DNA of 64,000 nucleotides from positions 8,793,504 to 8,857,503 of the forward strand of contig NC_088298.1 in assembly GCF_032854445.1 (NCBI RefSeq), written 5' to 3'. A model generated the notes under the pieces. The model did no database searches. It was not told the DNA's origin and saw nothing but the letters and a program-made list of their open reading frames with translations. Positions 1-12,800 of this stretch are shown piece by piece (the stretch's first letter is position 1; the number at the start of each line of letters is the position of its first letter). Source of the stretch: Liolophura sinensis (taxonomy: Eukaryota; Mollusca; Polyplacophora; Chitonida; Chitonidae). The position numbers were made by a program, and so were the translations under genes.

Positions 1-185
1 AATAAAGATACAAAAAGAATACTTTGAAGATCATGTGTGATTTCTATACCAAAACTTACATATACTCAAACCAAACTAATTTGAAGCTATAGCCACTGTA
101 ACATACATACATTTCTTTCTTTGCTTCGTGCGTAAAGTCTTGCTCAAGAATTTTTCACTTCAAGGTCAGGTTTATGGGTGAAGAA

Positions 186-352
186 AACCAAAATACCCCG
201 AGGAAACCAGAATACACTGAGGAAACCAGAATACCATGAGGAACCCAAATACTCCGAGGAAACCCAAATACCCTGAGGAAACCAGAATACCCTGAGGAAA
301 CCAGAATAGCCTGTCAAAACCAGAATAGCCCAGAGAAAACCAGAATACCCCA
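186..352. repeat. Minisatellite, GAGGAAACCAGAATACC type
   Basis: About nine imperfect units of 16-18 bp built on GAGGAAACCAGAATACC. The core GAGGAAACCAG also occurs in the central part of the common SINE of this window, so the array may have grown from a SINE fragment. Confidence 0.8.
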
Positions 353-375
353 TGTAAACCAGTAATCTTCCCCAG

Positions 376-531
376 GGGCCAATTCCACAAACCATTTCTG
401 ACATTAAAGACAAAATTTAAATTCTCTTTACGACTTTTGGTTTTCGGTTCTAGAAGTGGAAAGTCGGCCACATTTTCAATTGTATTTCAAATTTTGACAG
501 GTCAGAAAAGTCTTTGTGGAATGAGCTCCTG
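376..531. mobile_element. Small inverted-repeat (MITE-like) element
   Basis: The left end GGGGCCAATTCCACAAA is answered at the right end by TTTGTGGAATGAGCTCC, its approximate reverse complement. ATTTCTGAC and GTCAGAAAA pair just inside. The body is about 155 bp and AT-rich with no coding capacity. Related sequence with similar ends occurs near 4806-4905 and 13165-13340. No target-site duplication was resolved. Confidence 0.5.
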
Positions 532-707
532 GTACCTTACAGATCCTTACAGACTTAAGATGCAGGTGAAACAGGTGACATCTGACAGTGTCTGACATTT
601 GAAACGAGCTAGGGGGTTTAACCATCCAAACCAGACGCCCACATATAAAGATAGCAGTCTGGCACTAAACAATATCTCATGATAACGCTGTTGTCATGGT
701 AACTCAC

Positions 708-843
708 CCGTCTGGGCAGATCTCACATTCCCACTGAGCCGTACGATTAGTGAAGAAACCCGGGGCACATGACCTGGGTTGATCTGCTCCCTCGGGACAG
801 TGGAGGCCAATCGGGCACACGATCTGATTGCCTGTCACGGAGC
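708..843 (-). CDS. Exon 48, Cys-rich repeat
   Basis: Encodes a CPIGLHCPEG unit, a sequon loop (FFTNRT) and the turn CEICPDG. The acceptor is TTAAATCCAG and the donor GG^GTGAGTT. Phase in is 1 and phase out is 2 (136 nt), so the next exon lies left of the window and should begin in phase 2. It aligns with exon 37, the module that precedes the Trp module in each super-repeat. Confidence 0.75.
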
Positions 844-3800
844 CTGGATTTAACCAATCAAAACACAGATACGTGTTAATTGTAAGTTTCACAAACGTAT
901 GGTACATCTTTTATTTTGCAGTGTACTTGTTTTTATATTTGATAGGTTGTTACAAATTTCCTCAAGACATTAAATATAAAGATGGTCAGGCTAATGCAAG
1001 CAGGAAAGAGGAGATTTCACCACAGGGGTATAAAAAGTTTGGTTGCTCACTTATTTTTATTTACTTATTTATTTATTTTATTTGTGCTTTCAGTTGCATG
1101 TACTTAATTTTCTCATAAGAATTTTCTCACGAAAATACTCTTAAGTGGCCCTAAAAGGGTTGTATTTTTCCACACATATTTCTTAAATTTAGGAAATTAA
1201 ACTTCTTCATTTTCCATAACTTTTCCAGTTTTAACATAACCTATCACATGTATTACAGGTGATCAATCAATCACTCGTGTTACCTGTAGGGCAGTAATAT
1301 CCCCGGGTACATAGTCCTTCCTCACTGGTCAGTCCTGAACTCTGACAGTAGAACCCTGCCGTACAGGACGTACACTCTGAGTCAGAGGTCAGGTGGGTTG
1401 CGTTAGAGAAGGTTCCGGGGGGGCAGCGTACAGGAGTGTGGGTACCTGGAACGAAAATCAACACATATTTCAAATAGCTACAATATAACTTCAAATAAGC
1501 AAATTCTTACGTTTAAAAGTGAAGCTAAAATTGTATGATATGTGTGGTATATTACTTGCTCCCACAATAAATATCATCACTTTACAAAATTTTTTGAAAA
1601 ATCTGCAGTGAGTTTTTCACATTAAATGTATGGCAAGCTACCTTAAGGTAGGGTACAACGACTCACCCTGGGGGCAGTATCTGCCTGGGGGACAGAGGAT
1701 CTGTGTGGCTGTGTCCGATCCTTGTTGACAGTAGAATCCTGGTGTACATAGCCCTGAGGGCTCTGTCTGCCCCCGTGACCCACAAAAGCTACCTAGAGAC
1801 CAAAGAAACCAAAAATTATTGTCATGTAAATAAAGAAAATACACTCTCATGATCAGGGGCATTATTTCATCCTTTCACCACCCTCTCTGTTTATGCATAT
1901 TTTCGCTCAATATTCAGAATTTTTTGGAAACGATGCTGACAGCAAACTTAGTAGGTCCTTAGGAAAACTTTGGTTTCAGTTTCTATAGCAACCGTAAGTA
2001 CACACATACCTGCCGTGCAATCCGAACACTCTGTGATATTCCGTAACCTTGTCGTGTTAGAGAATGTCCCCGCTGGGCACTGGAAGGGTTCTACAGTACC
2101 CTCAGGGCAATAGTGTCCCACAGGGCATTCTGCCGCATTGGGGAACTGAGCGGGTGCAGCCGTTTGGGCACCCGTGCGACAGTAGTAGCCTGAGCTGCAT
2201 GGCAATGTGGGATAGACTGTCCCGCCAGAGCAGTAGAAGCCACCTGATAAAAGGAAAATAAAATGAGTACAGTCTCATGATGTACACAGCACAGTACTCA
2301 TGATGTACACAGCACAGAACTCATGATGTACACAGCACAGTACTCATGATGTACATAGCACAGTTACTCATGATGTACACAGCACAGTTACTCATGATGT
2401 ACACAGCACAGAACTCATGATGTACACAGCACAGCTACTCATGACGTACACAGCACAGTACTCATGATGTACACAGCACAGCTACTCATGATGTACACAG
2501 CACAGCTACTCATGATGTACACAGCACAGTACTCCTGATGTACACAGCACAGTACTCCTGATGTACACAGCACAGTACTCATGATGTACACAGCACAGTA
2601 CTCATGATGTACTGAGCACAGTACTCATGATGTACTGAGCACAGTACTCATGATGTACACAGCACAGTACTCATGATGTACACAGCACAGTACTCATGAT
2701 GTACACAGCACAGTACTCATGATGTACTGAGCACAGTACTCATGATGTACACAGCACAGTACTCATGATGTACACAGCACAGTACTCATGATGTACACAG
2801 CACAGCTACTCATGATGCATGCTTTCTAATTTTTTTCAAAATTCAGAAAATTAACATACCATGTTATATGTGCAAAACACGGATCAAGCATGGTTTTCAA
2901 ATGATGTGAAAATTTTATTAAAGCAGGCCAGCATTTGAAGAATCTAGGTATTGCAACGAAACAAATGACCAATTAGAATCAAACAAATGATAAAATATGC
3001 AAAACTAATGCATGAATCAGGCTGTTTTTCAATACTGATCTATGTTATACAAAATCAACCTGTGAAAAAAAAAATGTCGTAATCGTTTAATATTTGGAGC
3101 AGTTATTGGACGGAAATCATTTACCAATAAAAATCACAGAATTCATTAGATATGCAAATCTTTGTCACAGATAAGCTAGTTTTCAAACCTACTTCATTGT
3201 TAAAATATGTACACTGGCCTGCACACAAAATTTTTATCAAGATATTACAACATCTGGAGTTTCTGCGAAAAAACCAAAGTTTGACAGACAGTCAGTCCAA
3301 CATTTATATCGACTGCTTTCACTGTAGCATGGGATAAAAGAACTAATGACTCAGTTCACCATGGTCTCAGGATGAATCATTCCATTTCACCAAGAATACA
3401 GAGACTTACCGAGACAAGGGTCGCAACTCTCTGGTGCGGTCAGGCCCGTGTTGTTGTTGAATGTCCCCAGGGGGCATGGGTATTGAGCTGCAGATCGAGT
3501 TCCGTTGGGGCAGTAATGACCTGTGGGGGATGGAATTAGGTCAGTCAGAAGCTGTCTTCTTAAAAAGAAAGAGCCGCTTTTATAAATTTATTTGACTGGT
3601 GCTTTATTTATTATGTCGTATTCAAGAAGTTTACACTAATATCCTGATGATCGTCAGTCAACAAGCGAACCTTCGCGGCGTATCTAATGAATATTCAGAC
3701 TTATAATCATAGCCAATGGACTGCTGTTCAATATTTCAGGCGGGAACTTGAGGTACAGGGTGCAAATATTTTCACCTGCAAGCCAAGCACAGTTTGAACA

Positions 3801-6800
3801 GCATATCTGCGGACGGCAATCAAGTCATCTCCATAAAACTTCATGTAAGATGACCTAAAAGCTACTGTCGACTGTTTATTGTCAATTTATGTCCCGAGAA
3901 CAATGAATGTGGCAACAGGGAATCCTTGATCCATGACCGAACCAACCCCTCAAATGTAAGACAATAAAAACACAAATGTGTCTTAACAAGTATGCCCGCT
4001 CACTTTAATGCACAACATAAAAGCCAAGCATTGTAGTATTTATACTATATTTAGTCATTTATCTATTTGATTGGTGTTGTACACCATACTCAAGAATATT
4101 TCACACATACAACGGCAGTGAGCAACATGGTTTGAGGAAACTGGGCAGAGCCCTGGGAGACACCCACAACCACCCACAAGTTGCTGGAAAACAAATTTCA
4201 AAATGTTTTATTTGCCTCTAAAAATGCCCTTTTGGGGGGGCTGAATGTCTAGATCAAACACAGTTATGACAAACCTTCTGGACAGACAAACAGGGTGTAG
4301 TTGACAATCGGTCCCAGGGTATTGTCACAGTAGAATCCGCCTAGACATTCTTTACAAGCGCTCTGCCGTACTTCATCCTGGTATGTCCCTGATGGACACA
4401 ACTGGTAGATACTTGACCCAACAGGACACTTGTGGCCGGCTGGGCACTCGTATGCAGATGGCTGTCTGACTGTTTGGCCCTCAGGGCAATAGTAACCTGT
4501 TAACCGTAACAAATGACAAATTAACAGCAACAAATGATTTACTGATTGATGACTGTCAATCTAATTTAGGCGCCATAATCATCAAATACCATTCAAGAAA
4601 CGTTTTTTTTTTGTTTTTTTTAATCATTTACATGACTTCACATGTTTGAAACTTTCATAAATGCAGACGATTACAATATTTGAAAAACAACACTTTTTTA
4701 AAGCCTTTTCTTGACTGTCAAAATTTCAGGTACGATGTTTAAGCTTTTTTTCAGCCTTTAGAAATTGATATTTTGAGCACCTTACAAATGTTATCTTAAG
4801 AAACGGGGCCAAAATTTCATCTTCCAATACCAAACACTTAACATTGTGACAAGGTTTTAAATTTTGACTGGAGGCAGAAATTTGCTTCATGGAATTGGCC
4901 CCAGTAAACTTGAGATACCCTTAAATTAATGCATGTTTTAGTTATAAATCCGCACTGTTGTAAAGTAAATTCGAGCATCCCATGTCCCATTCTTCAGGGT
5001 GATTTTAATCTCACCTGGGTCACAGTCTCCATCTGGTTGGGCTAGTCCGGATTGATTACAAAACATTCCTGCAGTACACGGCAGACACCAGGTCGAGTTG
5101 TGAGCCCCTACACTGGGCAGGAAGTGCCCCGCCATGCAGGGCTGTGGGGCAGAGCTCCCGGAGGGGCAGTAGTGACCGACAGGGCATCTGTCACCTGGGG
5201 AGAAAAAACAAGGCAGGGAAAAAATCAGATGTTGAACATGTTTTACCGTCAATAAAGTCACTTGTATATATCTTTGTTATATTTTGTTGGGGTTTTATTA
5301 TCGCCTGTCAGTATACATGTAAATTCTGCAACATCGACGACGCTTCGATTATATTTGGAGAAAATTTTCATCTTTACGAAAATTTGACAGCAAAAACATT
5401 TAGGGCCTGCTAGCAATCACTGTATAAGTGACCAGCATTCTGACATTCACAGCAAGCAGCCGTAGACAGATTCACCATCACTGGTCGGTTCCTCTTAAAC
5501 CCTTACCCCCGACGCCTGACGGTCTTGCGGTAGAGGAGTTCCCAATGCAGTAGTACCCATCATCACAGTCTCCACGTGGTGATGACATCATATCAGTGTC
5601 ACAGTACTGTCCAGGGTCACAGCCGAGAGGAGCTGAGCTTCCCATTGGACAATATTCACCTGGATAACAAAGACGAATAATAGAATTACGTTTCAAAACG
5701 TTTAATTAAATGGAAAGACTTCTCCCATATTTCATCTTAAGTAGCTTTTTTTCCAGTGAAATACTTTTTTGATTCTCAATGATTCAAACACCTTGAAGAG
5801 TTAATCGTTCACTTTTTGTCCACTTTGTATCAAAGGCTCAAATAAGCTGTCTAAAATGTTTCTTGTTTGCATATTACCCAAATTATAAAGTTTCCTCACC
5901 ACATCTCAAATATGTATGTGGACGGAGCTGTCTAAAATGTTTCTTGTTTGCATATTACCCAAATTATAAAGTTTCCTCACCACATCTCAAATAAGTATGT
6001 GGACAGAGCTGTCTAAAATATTTATGTTTGCCCGTCATATGACCCAAATTGTAAACCTTCCTCATCACATCTCACATGTGTCTTGTTTTGATGCTTTAAG
6101 TCCAGAGTACTCTAAACTAACTTAGTATAAAAATCTATTATTAATTGCTCAACTTTTAAAAGACAGATTTGTCCTCACTCACCGGCAACACATTTCCCCC
6201 CTTCTGGAGAAGTGGGCTGTGCCAAGTAAGACCCTAATGTACAAAACCATCCCATATCACATTTTCCTGTAGGGGTCACCAGGCCTTCCCCATCACAATA
6301 ATATCCAGGTTCACATGGCTGACATCCAGTTTCATTTGCTTGACCTTGTGAAATAAAAATTAGAGCGAAAATCACTGAATTACTATTCCAGTATACTTCA
6401 AACTTTCATACTTCCTGTGGTTCCTCATTCTGAAATTTGAACTGTTCTTAAAGGACTGAAATGAAACATCGGCTGGATAAAAAATCTGTATTTCTGGAAC
6501 CAACTGGAGATATAATAGATGTAAAGTTAATGAACCCCACAATATTTCAGACTTTAAAACAAAAAACAAGGTCAAAAGACAATTTTTCTGACCAAAATAC
6601 TTATATTCAAGAGGCAACAATTAAAGTCCATGAAATTTTACTGAAGTCAGTATGATTGTTGTTTTACGCTGTACTCAAGAGCATTTCACTTATACAGCAG
6701 CAGCCAGCATTATGGTGGGAGGAAATCCGTGACCATTCGCAAGTTGCTGCCAGACCAACCCACATACGGGCCGGAGAGGAAGCCAGCAAAGAGCTGGACT

Positions 6801-9800
6801 TCAACTCACAGCAACTGCATTGCTGAGAGGCTCCTGGCTCACTGCACTGCACTGGCCTGCTAACTACCTCGCCCACCTGACAACATTTTTGAGATGTTTC
6901 ATACCCATAATGCGATTAACAAGTAGATCAATTTTGATTTTTCTTTAACAAATGGGTTATAGAAAACAGACAAAGAAGAAAAAGACACTCTTCTCTCAGA
7001 AATGGTACGAAACAATGTTTAGTTGGTTCCTCAATTACATACAATGTGATCGTGTTTTTCCTTTCTCTTTAGTTCATCTGCACTTGTTTGTACTGAGAAA
7101 TCCTAAGGGTCAATCTCTCCCCTACTTCATTAAAACTGACGACTGTTTTATCCCTTGATACAATTCACCAGTCTCATTCTAAATCTACTTTTTTCAGTGG
7201 AATTTATGCATAGAGTCAATATGAAAATGACTCTAAAAATGTGTCTCTATAAAGATGCAAGCATCATAAAACTGTGCAAATCATTTCTCTACACCTCATG
7301 GTTCTCTCACAATGTCTGAAAATACTGGTTGGAGAGGCAGTTGAAAAGCTTGAAGAATTACGGTACTTGCTAATTATTACATATTATTTCTCACATATTT
7401 CTTTGGGGACTGGTGTAAAGATTGTTTTGGAAATGGAGCTTGTAATTATCAAATGGAATGCAGCTTTATGGTCTACAAGAGGTACACGCGAATGTTTAGT
7501 TACAAACATGCAACTCTAATTCAAGCTGCTTAGCCAGTTAGAAACTGTATCTTAGTCGGCAAAGTAGAACATTTTGCTAACAATTTCTCCAAACAAAAAC
7601 AACGGCTGCATCTACAACTACCAATAATCGTTGTTCATGGCTGTGTAGTGACCATGTAAACTTGGGGGATCATGTTGGTGAGATTTCTCTTAGCGGCGAG
7701 TGCTTGAGTACAATGAACAAGTATCAGCGTCTGTTCTGGATGTGCACACAGGCGTAGAAATCAAGTACAAATCGTGCATGAGTTCAAGTCCAGCCACACC
7801 TTCCCTCTCTGGCCGTACGTGGGAAGGTCTGCCTGCAACATGCGGATGGTCGTGGGTTTCCCTCCAGGCTCTGCCCAGTTTCCTCCCACCATAAAGCTGG
7901 CTGCCGTTGTATAAGTTGAATATCCTTGAGTACGGCGTAAAACACCAATCAAATAAATAAATAAATAAATCAATCAATCAAATTGTGCTTCGTGGGAGAC
8001 TATGATACACTCGGCTGTAACTCACTTGTCTTCCTTCTACTCAAATCAGAATTACATGTTTGCAATTAACAAATTTTGGACTCGACACATATTTTTGGTC
8101 CCCTTACCTGTGAGATTGTTGAAGGTTCCACGAGGACACTTGTACTGGATGTCATACTGCGTGCTGATTGGACAGTAATGACCCGACGGGCAGAGTTTGT
8201 CTGTGTACGTGGTAGAGTTAGCTGGACAGAAGTAGCCTGCTGGACATGGGGTGCAGTCAGACTGACCGGTCAAATCCTGGAGTGAGGGGAAAGAGATAAA
8301 TAATAACAGTTTCTTTGTTTGTGTGAGACATAACGTAACAAAAACAGAAAATATGATAAGGCTGGTCTGCTGAAAATATTTTAATAATTACCACTGACTT
8401 TGTGGTGATAATTTATAATCCTTCTCGAAAATATTTCATACTCAACGATATTTCACTTATACTAGGGTGGTCATATTTTTTTTTTGGACAAGGAAACAAA
8501 AAGTATTTAGAGTAAACCAGAAAACCTTTAGCAAATTGCTGATAAACTTTCCCACATGGAATCGACGTGGGAGTCACCTTGGTTAAGCAATGAGGTTTGC
8601 TTGGAAGGTCTGATGAGAACCTATTGACACAAAGTTTCAGAACCAAAAGAAATATTTTTTTTTCGCATGGCCTCAGCCAATTCGAATCACATTGCACATT
8701 CATCATGTGGTCAGCTGACAAGAGTCTCATAGCACATGGTATGGCCCTATCTAAGCCATGCTGTGACTCCGCCACATCTTTTCAACGACCAGTCTGTTGG
8801 CATTAACTTGGGTGGGTTGAAAGTAGCTCACACACCATACCTTTCAAGGTAACCTGAAACTAATCAACAAAACTGCGGGTGTGACCTCTCAAGGCCTCGG
8901 CCTGTATGCTCAACAAATCCCTTTAATTTTGCTTATCCCTTCGGGGTGGAGTGATGAGAGGAGGGATTTTATAAAATTTATTTGCCTATAAGAAGAGAAT
9001 TTTGAGGGGTAAAATTTTAAATACCCATTTTATATCTCAATTTCAACACCTAAGCCTCTTACCTGATAAAACCCTGCATAGCAGCCTTCAGGTAAAGTTG
9101 TCTCCCCTGGACAGAAATGACCTTCAGGGCAAATTCCTCCTTGCCCAAGGTGGCCACCAGAGGGTGTTGGCGTGTCCACACCCACTGTGCAGTAGTAGCC
9201 TGGGTCGCAGGCACCAGAGGGTGCTGTCAAGTTTGTAAGGTCACAGAACATGCCACCTGAGCACAGCTGGCAATCTGTGTCCATCTCCAGACCAAGGACA
9301 TTGCTGAAGGTTCCCACTGGACACGCAGTCCAGTTTCGACCTGTTCCAGTTGGACAGTAGAACCCTCTAGGACAAAGGCGATGTCCTGAACTAGAATTGC
9401 CTAGTAAATTAAAAAAAAAATAATAGGGAGTGTGTATTAACTTAAAAAAATGAAATTCTATCTAAGTGTCTTGGAAGATCCTGCAGAAACAAAATATATT
9501 TGTTACTTCCACAATTGTTCTGATGAGACTTCATGCAAGAACACATCAAATCACAAATCACTGGCATGCAGCCATATTTGGTGCTGTACTCTCAAACATT
9601 CTGGATGTCAGAGTGCTCCATTTGTAAAATTTTAGTTCATTTAATTCTCTGCAAAGTGGATTTTGTCTTCTTGTTTTGTTTAGCCTAATTTAGTGTTGCA
9701 CATCATAAAATCTCCTTGAACCATTTTGTCAGATTCTGTCTCATTTGCAATTGGCCGCCTTCACATAGATCACCTATAATTTCATGAAAGACTACTCACT

Positions 9801-12800
9801 CTGCTGTTTTGAGGAGGTGAAACACATGTGATATACAGTAAACTTACAATCCACAATCTAATCACCATTCTGTACAACTCATTTATTTATTTATTTGATT
9901 GATGTTTTACGCCATACTCAAGAATATTTCACTTATGCAATGGCGGCCAGCATTATGGTGGGAGGAAACTGCGGCAGAGCCCAGAGGGAATCCCACGACC
10001 ATCCCCAGGTTGCTGACTTACCTTCCCATGTACAGCTGGAGATAAAACAAACTGTAGTACTGGTGAGGAAGTTTACTGTAGTTTGTGAAAACAATTATAA
10101 TTCTTCAAGATAAACAATCAAGGCTATATTTAATTTTAAAAGATTCACTTTGGATATTGTTTTTCCAGCCTGTTCTTTGAGCTGGATACTTAATTTGCTT
10201 GCTTACTGTACATCGAAACACCCCCAATCTTGATCCTTTCAAGACTGGATTATCTATAAGTAGTGCAATTAACATTTACGTAACTAATTACCTTCGATGA
10301 CTTCTTCAGGTACACAGTAGAACCCTGCTGGACATTCCAGGCAATAGGATGCCTGGGAGAAATTTGCATATGTGCCAGGATCACATGGTACTGGTACGCT
10401 GGTTCCCAGTGGACAATGTAAGCCAATAGGACAAGGCGTTTCAACGGGGTTCGGAACAGTGTCTCCTCCAGGGCAGTAGAAACCTAAGTCACAGAAATCC
10501 ACAGGGGCTGAGAGGCCTGAAACGAGGAAAAAGAAACATTTATTGATTTGAAAAAGTTATAAGCTGCAAATATTTCAGGATCTTGTTTGATCAATTTGAC
10601 TGATCTTACTAATATTGCAGGATCTTGTTTGATCAATTTTTATTGATCTTACTAATATATCAGGATCTTGTTTGATCAATTTGACTGATCTTACTAATAT
10701 TGCAGGATCTTGTTTGATCAATTTTTATTGATCTTACTAATATTGCAGGATCTCGTTTGATCAATTTGATTGATCTTACTAATACTGCATGCGATGCTCA
10801 TGTAAGGAAATTGTTAATATGCATAAATGTAGCATACTTATCATAAGAACAATGACTAAGTATTTATTTCATTGATGTTTTGAGGATGTGGTCAGAATAT
10901 GAGGGCAGTCACCACAATTTATAGGCCAAAGGTCATGCAGCAGTTTGAACTAAACTTGTTGTAGACTTGCCCATGGTCAGAGAGCCTCCCTGTTTTTAAA
11001 TAATATAATTTGTTTTCACTTGAATTATGAGATCAGTCGGGTACATGGGTGCCAGTATTAAATCCATGTCCTTTTCCAGTTACTTTGCAAATCTCTAAAC
11101 TTACAAATCACAAAACTGTCAGAGCAGGATTTGAACCTCTAACCTCATTGGTCAGATCACCTGTGTTGAGAAGAACATTTCTACTGACTGTATAAACTTC
11201 AAAGTTCTTTAGGGAAGCATACACGTACCTGTGCCATTGCAGTATTTGCCTGGATCACAAGGTTCACAGTCATTGACACCTGTATTCCCCAGGGCGTTCG
11301 TGTAGGTCCCGTTAGGGCAGGGTGTCGGGGCGCCCGACCCCATAGGGCAGAAATGACCCACAGGGCATATGATACTCTGGGAGCTATTAGACCCTAGTTC
11401 ACAGTAAAACCTGAAAACATTAGAACAAACATTTTGTGCTCAAGTTTCTGATTTCATGCTTTACATGTTTCTCAATTGTTTTTTTTTCAAATACCTCTAC
11501 AAACTGGATTACAACTAGCACTGTAAAATAAATATTTTGCAACAGTTTAATTGTTAATGAGCTATGTTCTTGAAAATAGCTTTTCAACAGAAGCTGATAC
11601 CAAAAACTGGTTGACAACAGATGAGGTCAACAAATACGGCCCTTACTCTAAATCTTCAACTTTTTTCAACCATCAAAGCACTTTTTTCAGAGGAATTTAT
11701 GAATACAGTTATGATGAAAATGATAATAAAATGATTTGTTTGTGTCACTAAAAATGGAAGCTTCATAAAACTATGCAAATTATTTCTCTAAACTCTATAA
11801 ATCTCTCACAATGTTTTTAAAACATTGACTGCAGAGATGGCTGACAAGGTTGAAGAATTCGGCCACATATAATTTCTCAGTTCCAGAATAATGTTCTCAG
11901 AAGGACAATAAAATCACTCTAGACATTTCACTGTCTTTTTTTCACAATGCCAACAGCCCCCCAGCTATTGTCCTACATGAAAAAACCAAAAGGTTCAGCA
12001 ACAAAGTAACATTTTATAACCTTTATTTACCTCTAAAAAATACACTGCTAAAGACGAAATAAACATTAGGGCAGATATGAGTACAGTGGTCAGTTACTAC
12101 ATGTGTGAGTGAGTGGTCTCCCTTACCCTGCATCACACAGCCCACTAGGGGAAGTCCTGCCCATTTCGGCACAGTACTGACCCTCGGGGCAGTCTGTACA
12201 CTCCACAATTGCAGTCAGACCAGTCAGGTTACTGTAAGAGCCCTTGGGGCAGGCTAGTGGGGCAGAGGTGCCCAGGGCGCAGAAGTAACCCTGAGGGCAA
12301 ACGTTAGCATCTGCACCTGTAAACGAGAATTATTGTATTCAAATCATGCCATTCTTTGTTGATTACGACTTTGCCTGTGACTAAATTGTACATTTTACCC
12401 AATTCCGAAATATTACTGATCTCTGAAAGATATTTCAGATGTTTTGCGGTTAGAATGACATCTGCCTTGTAAAATGTAATATCAGCACCAAGATAATCTT
12501 TTATGACATTTATTGGCCTCAAAAAATGCAATGTTTTGGCTTAAATCTTGGTCTTTTACCTTGCCAGTTTAAAGAACACATGTATTAAAACAATAGTTGT
12601 AATCTATTTCCCATGCTTTCTCCTAGACTGATACAAAACTCGGGCAAGTTTTTGAAAAAATTATTTCACTTTTTTTAAAATTTTTTTCCCTTTTTTGGGT
12701 CAGGAGAATGTTTTTAGTTTATGCAGTGGGTTTTACGGAATTTCACATGTAATTAAATTAAACTGTTCATACTGGTAGTACATGTCATTTTAAAAAATAT

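Larger units (their letters stand above)
1..707. other. Intron downstream of the last visible exon
   Basis: No exon of the gene is seen here. The stretch holds an 18-bp-type tandem array and a small inverted-repeat element, both listed separately. The remainder is AT-rich sequence without a recognisable feature. Confidence 0.6.

Noticed and set aside
2265-2817. Possible CRISPR-like array
   Set aside because: Units are directly abutting with no unique spacers, and the setting is an animal intron. The other arrays in the window were dismissed on the same grounds.
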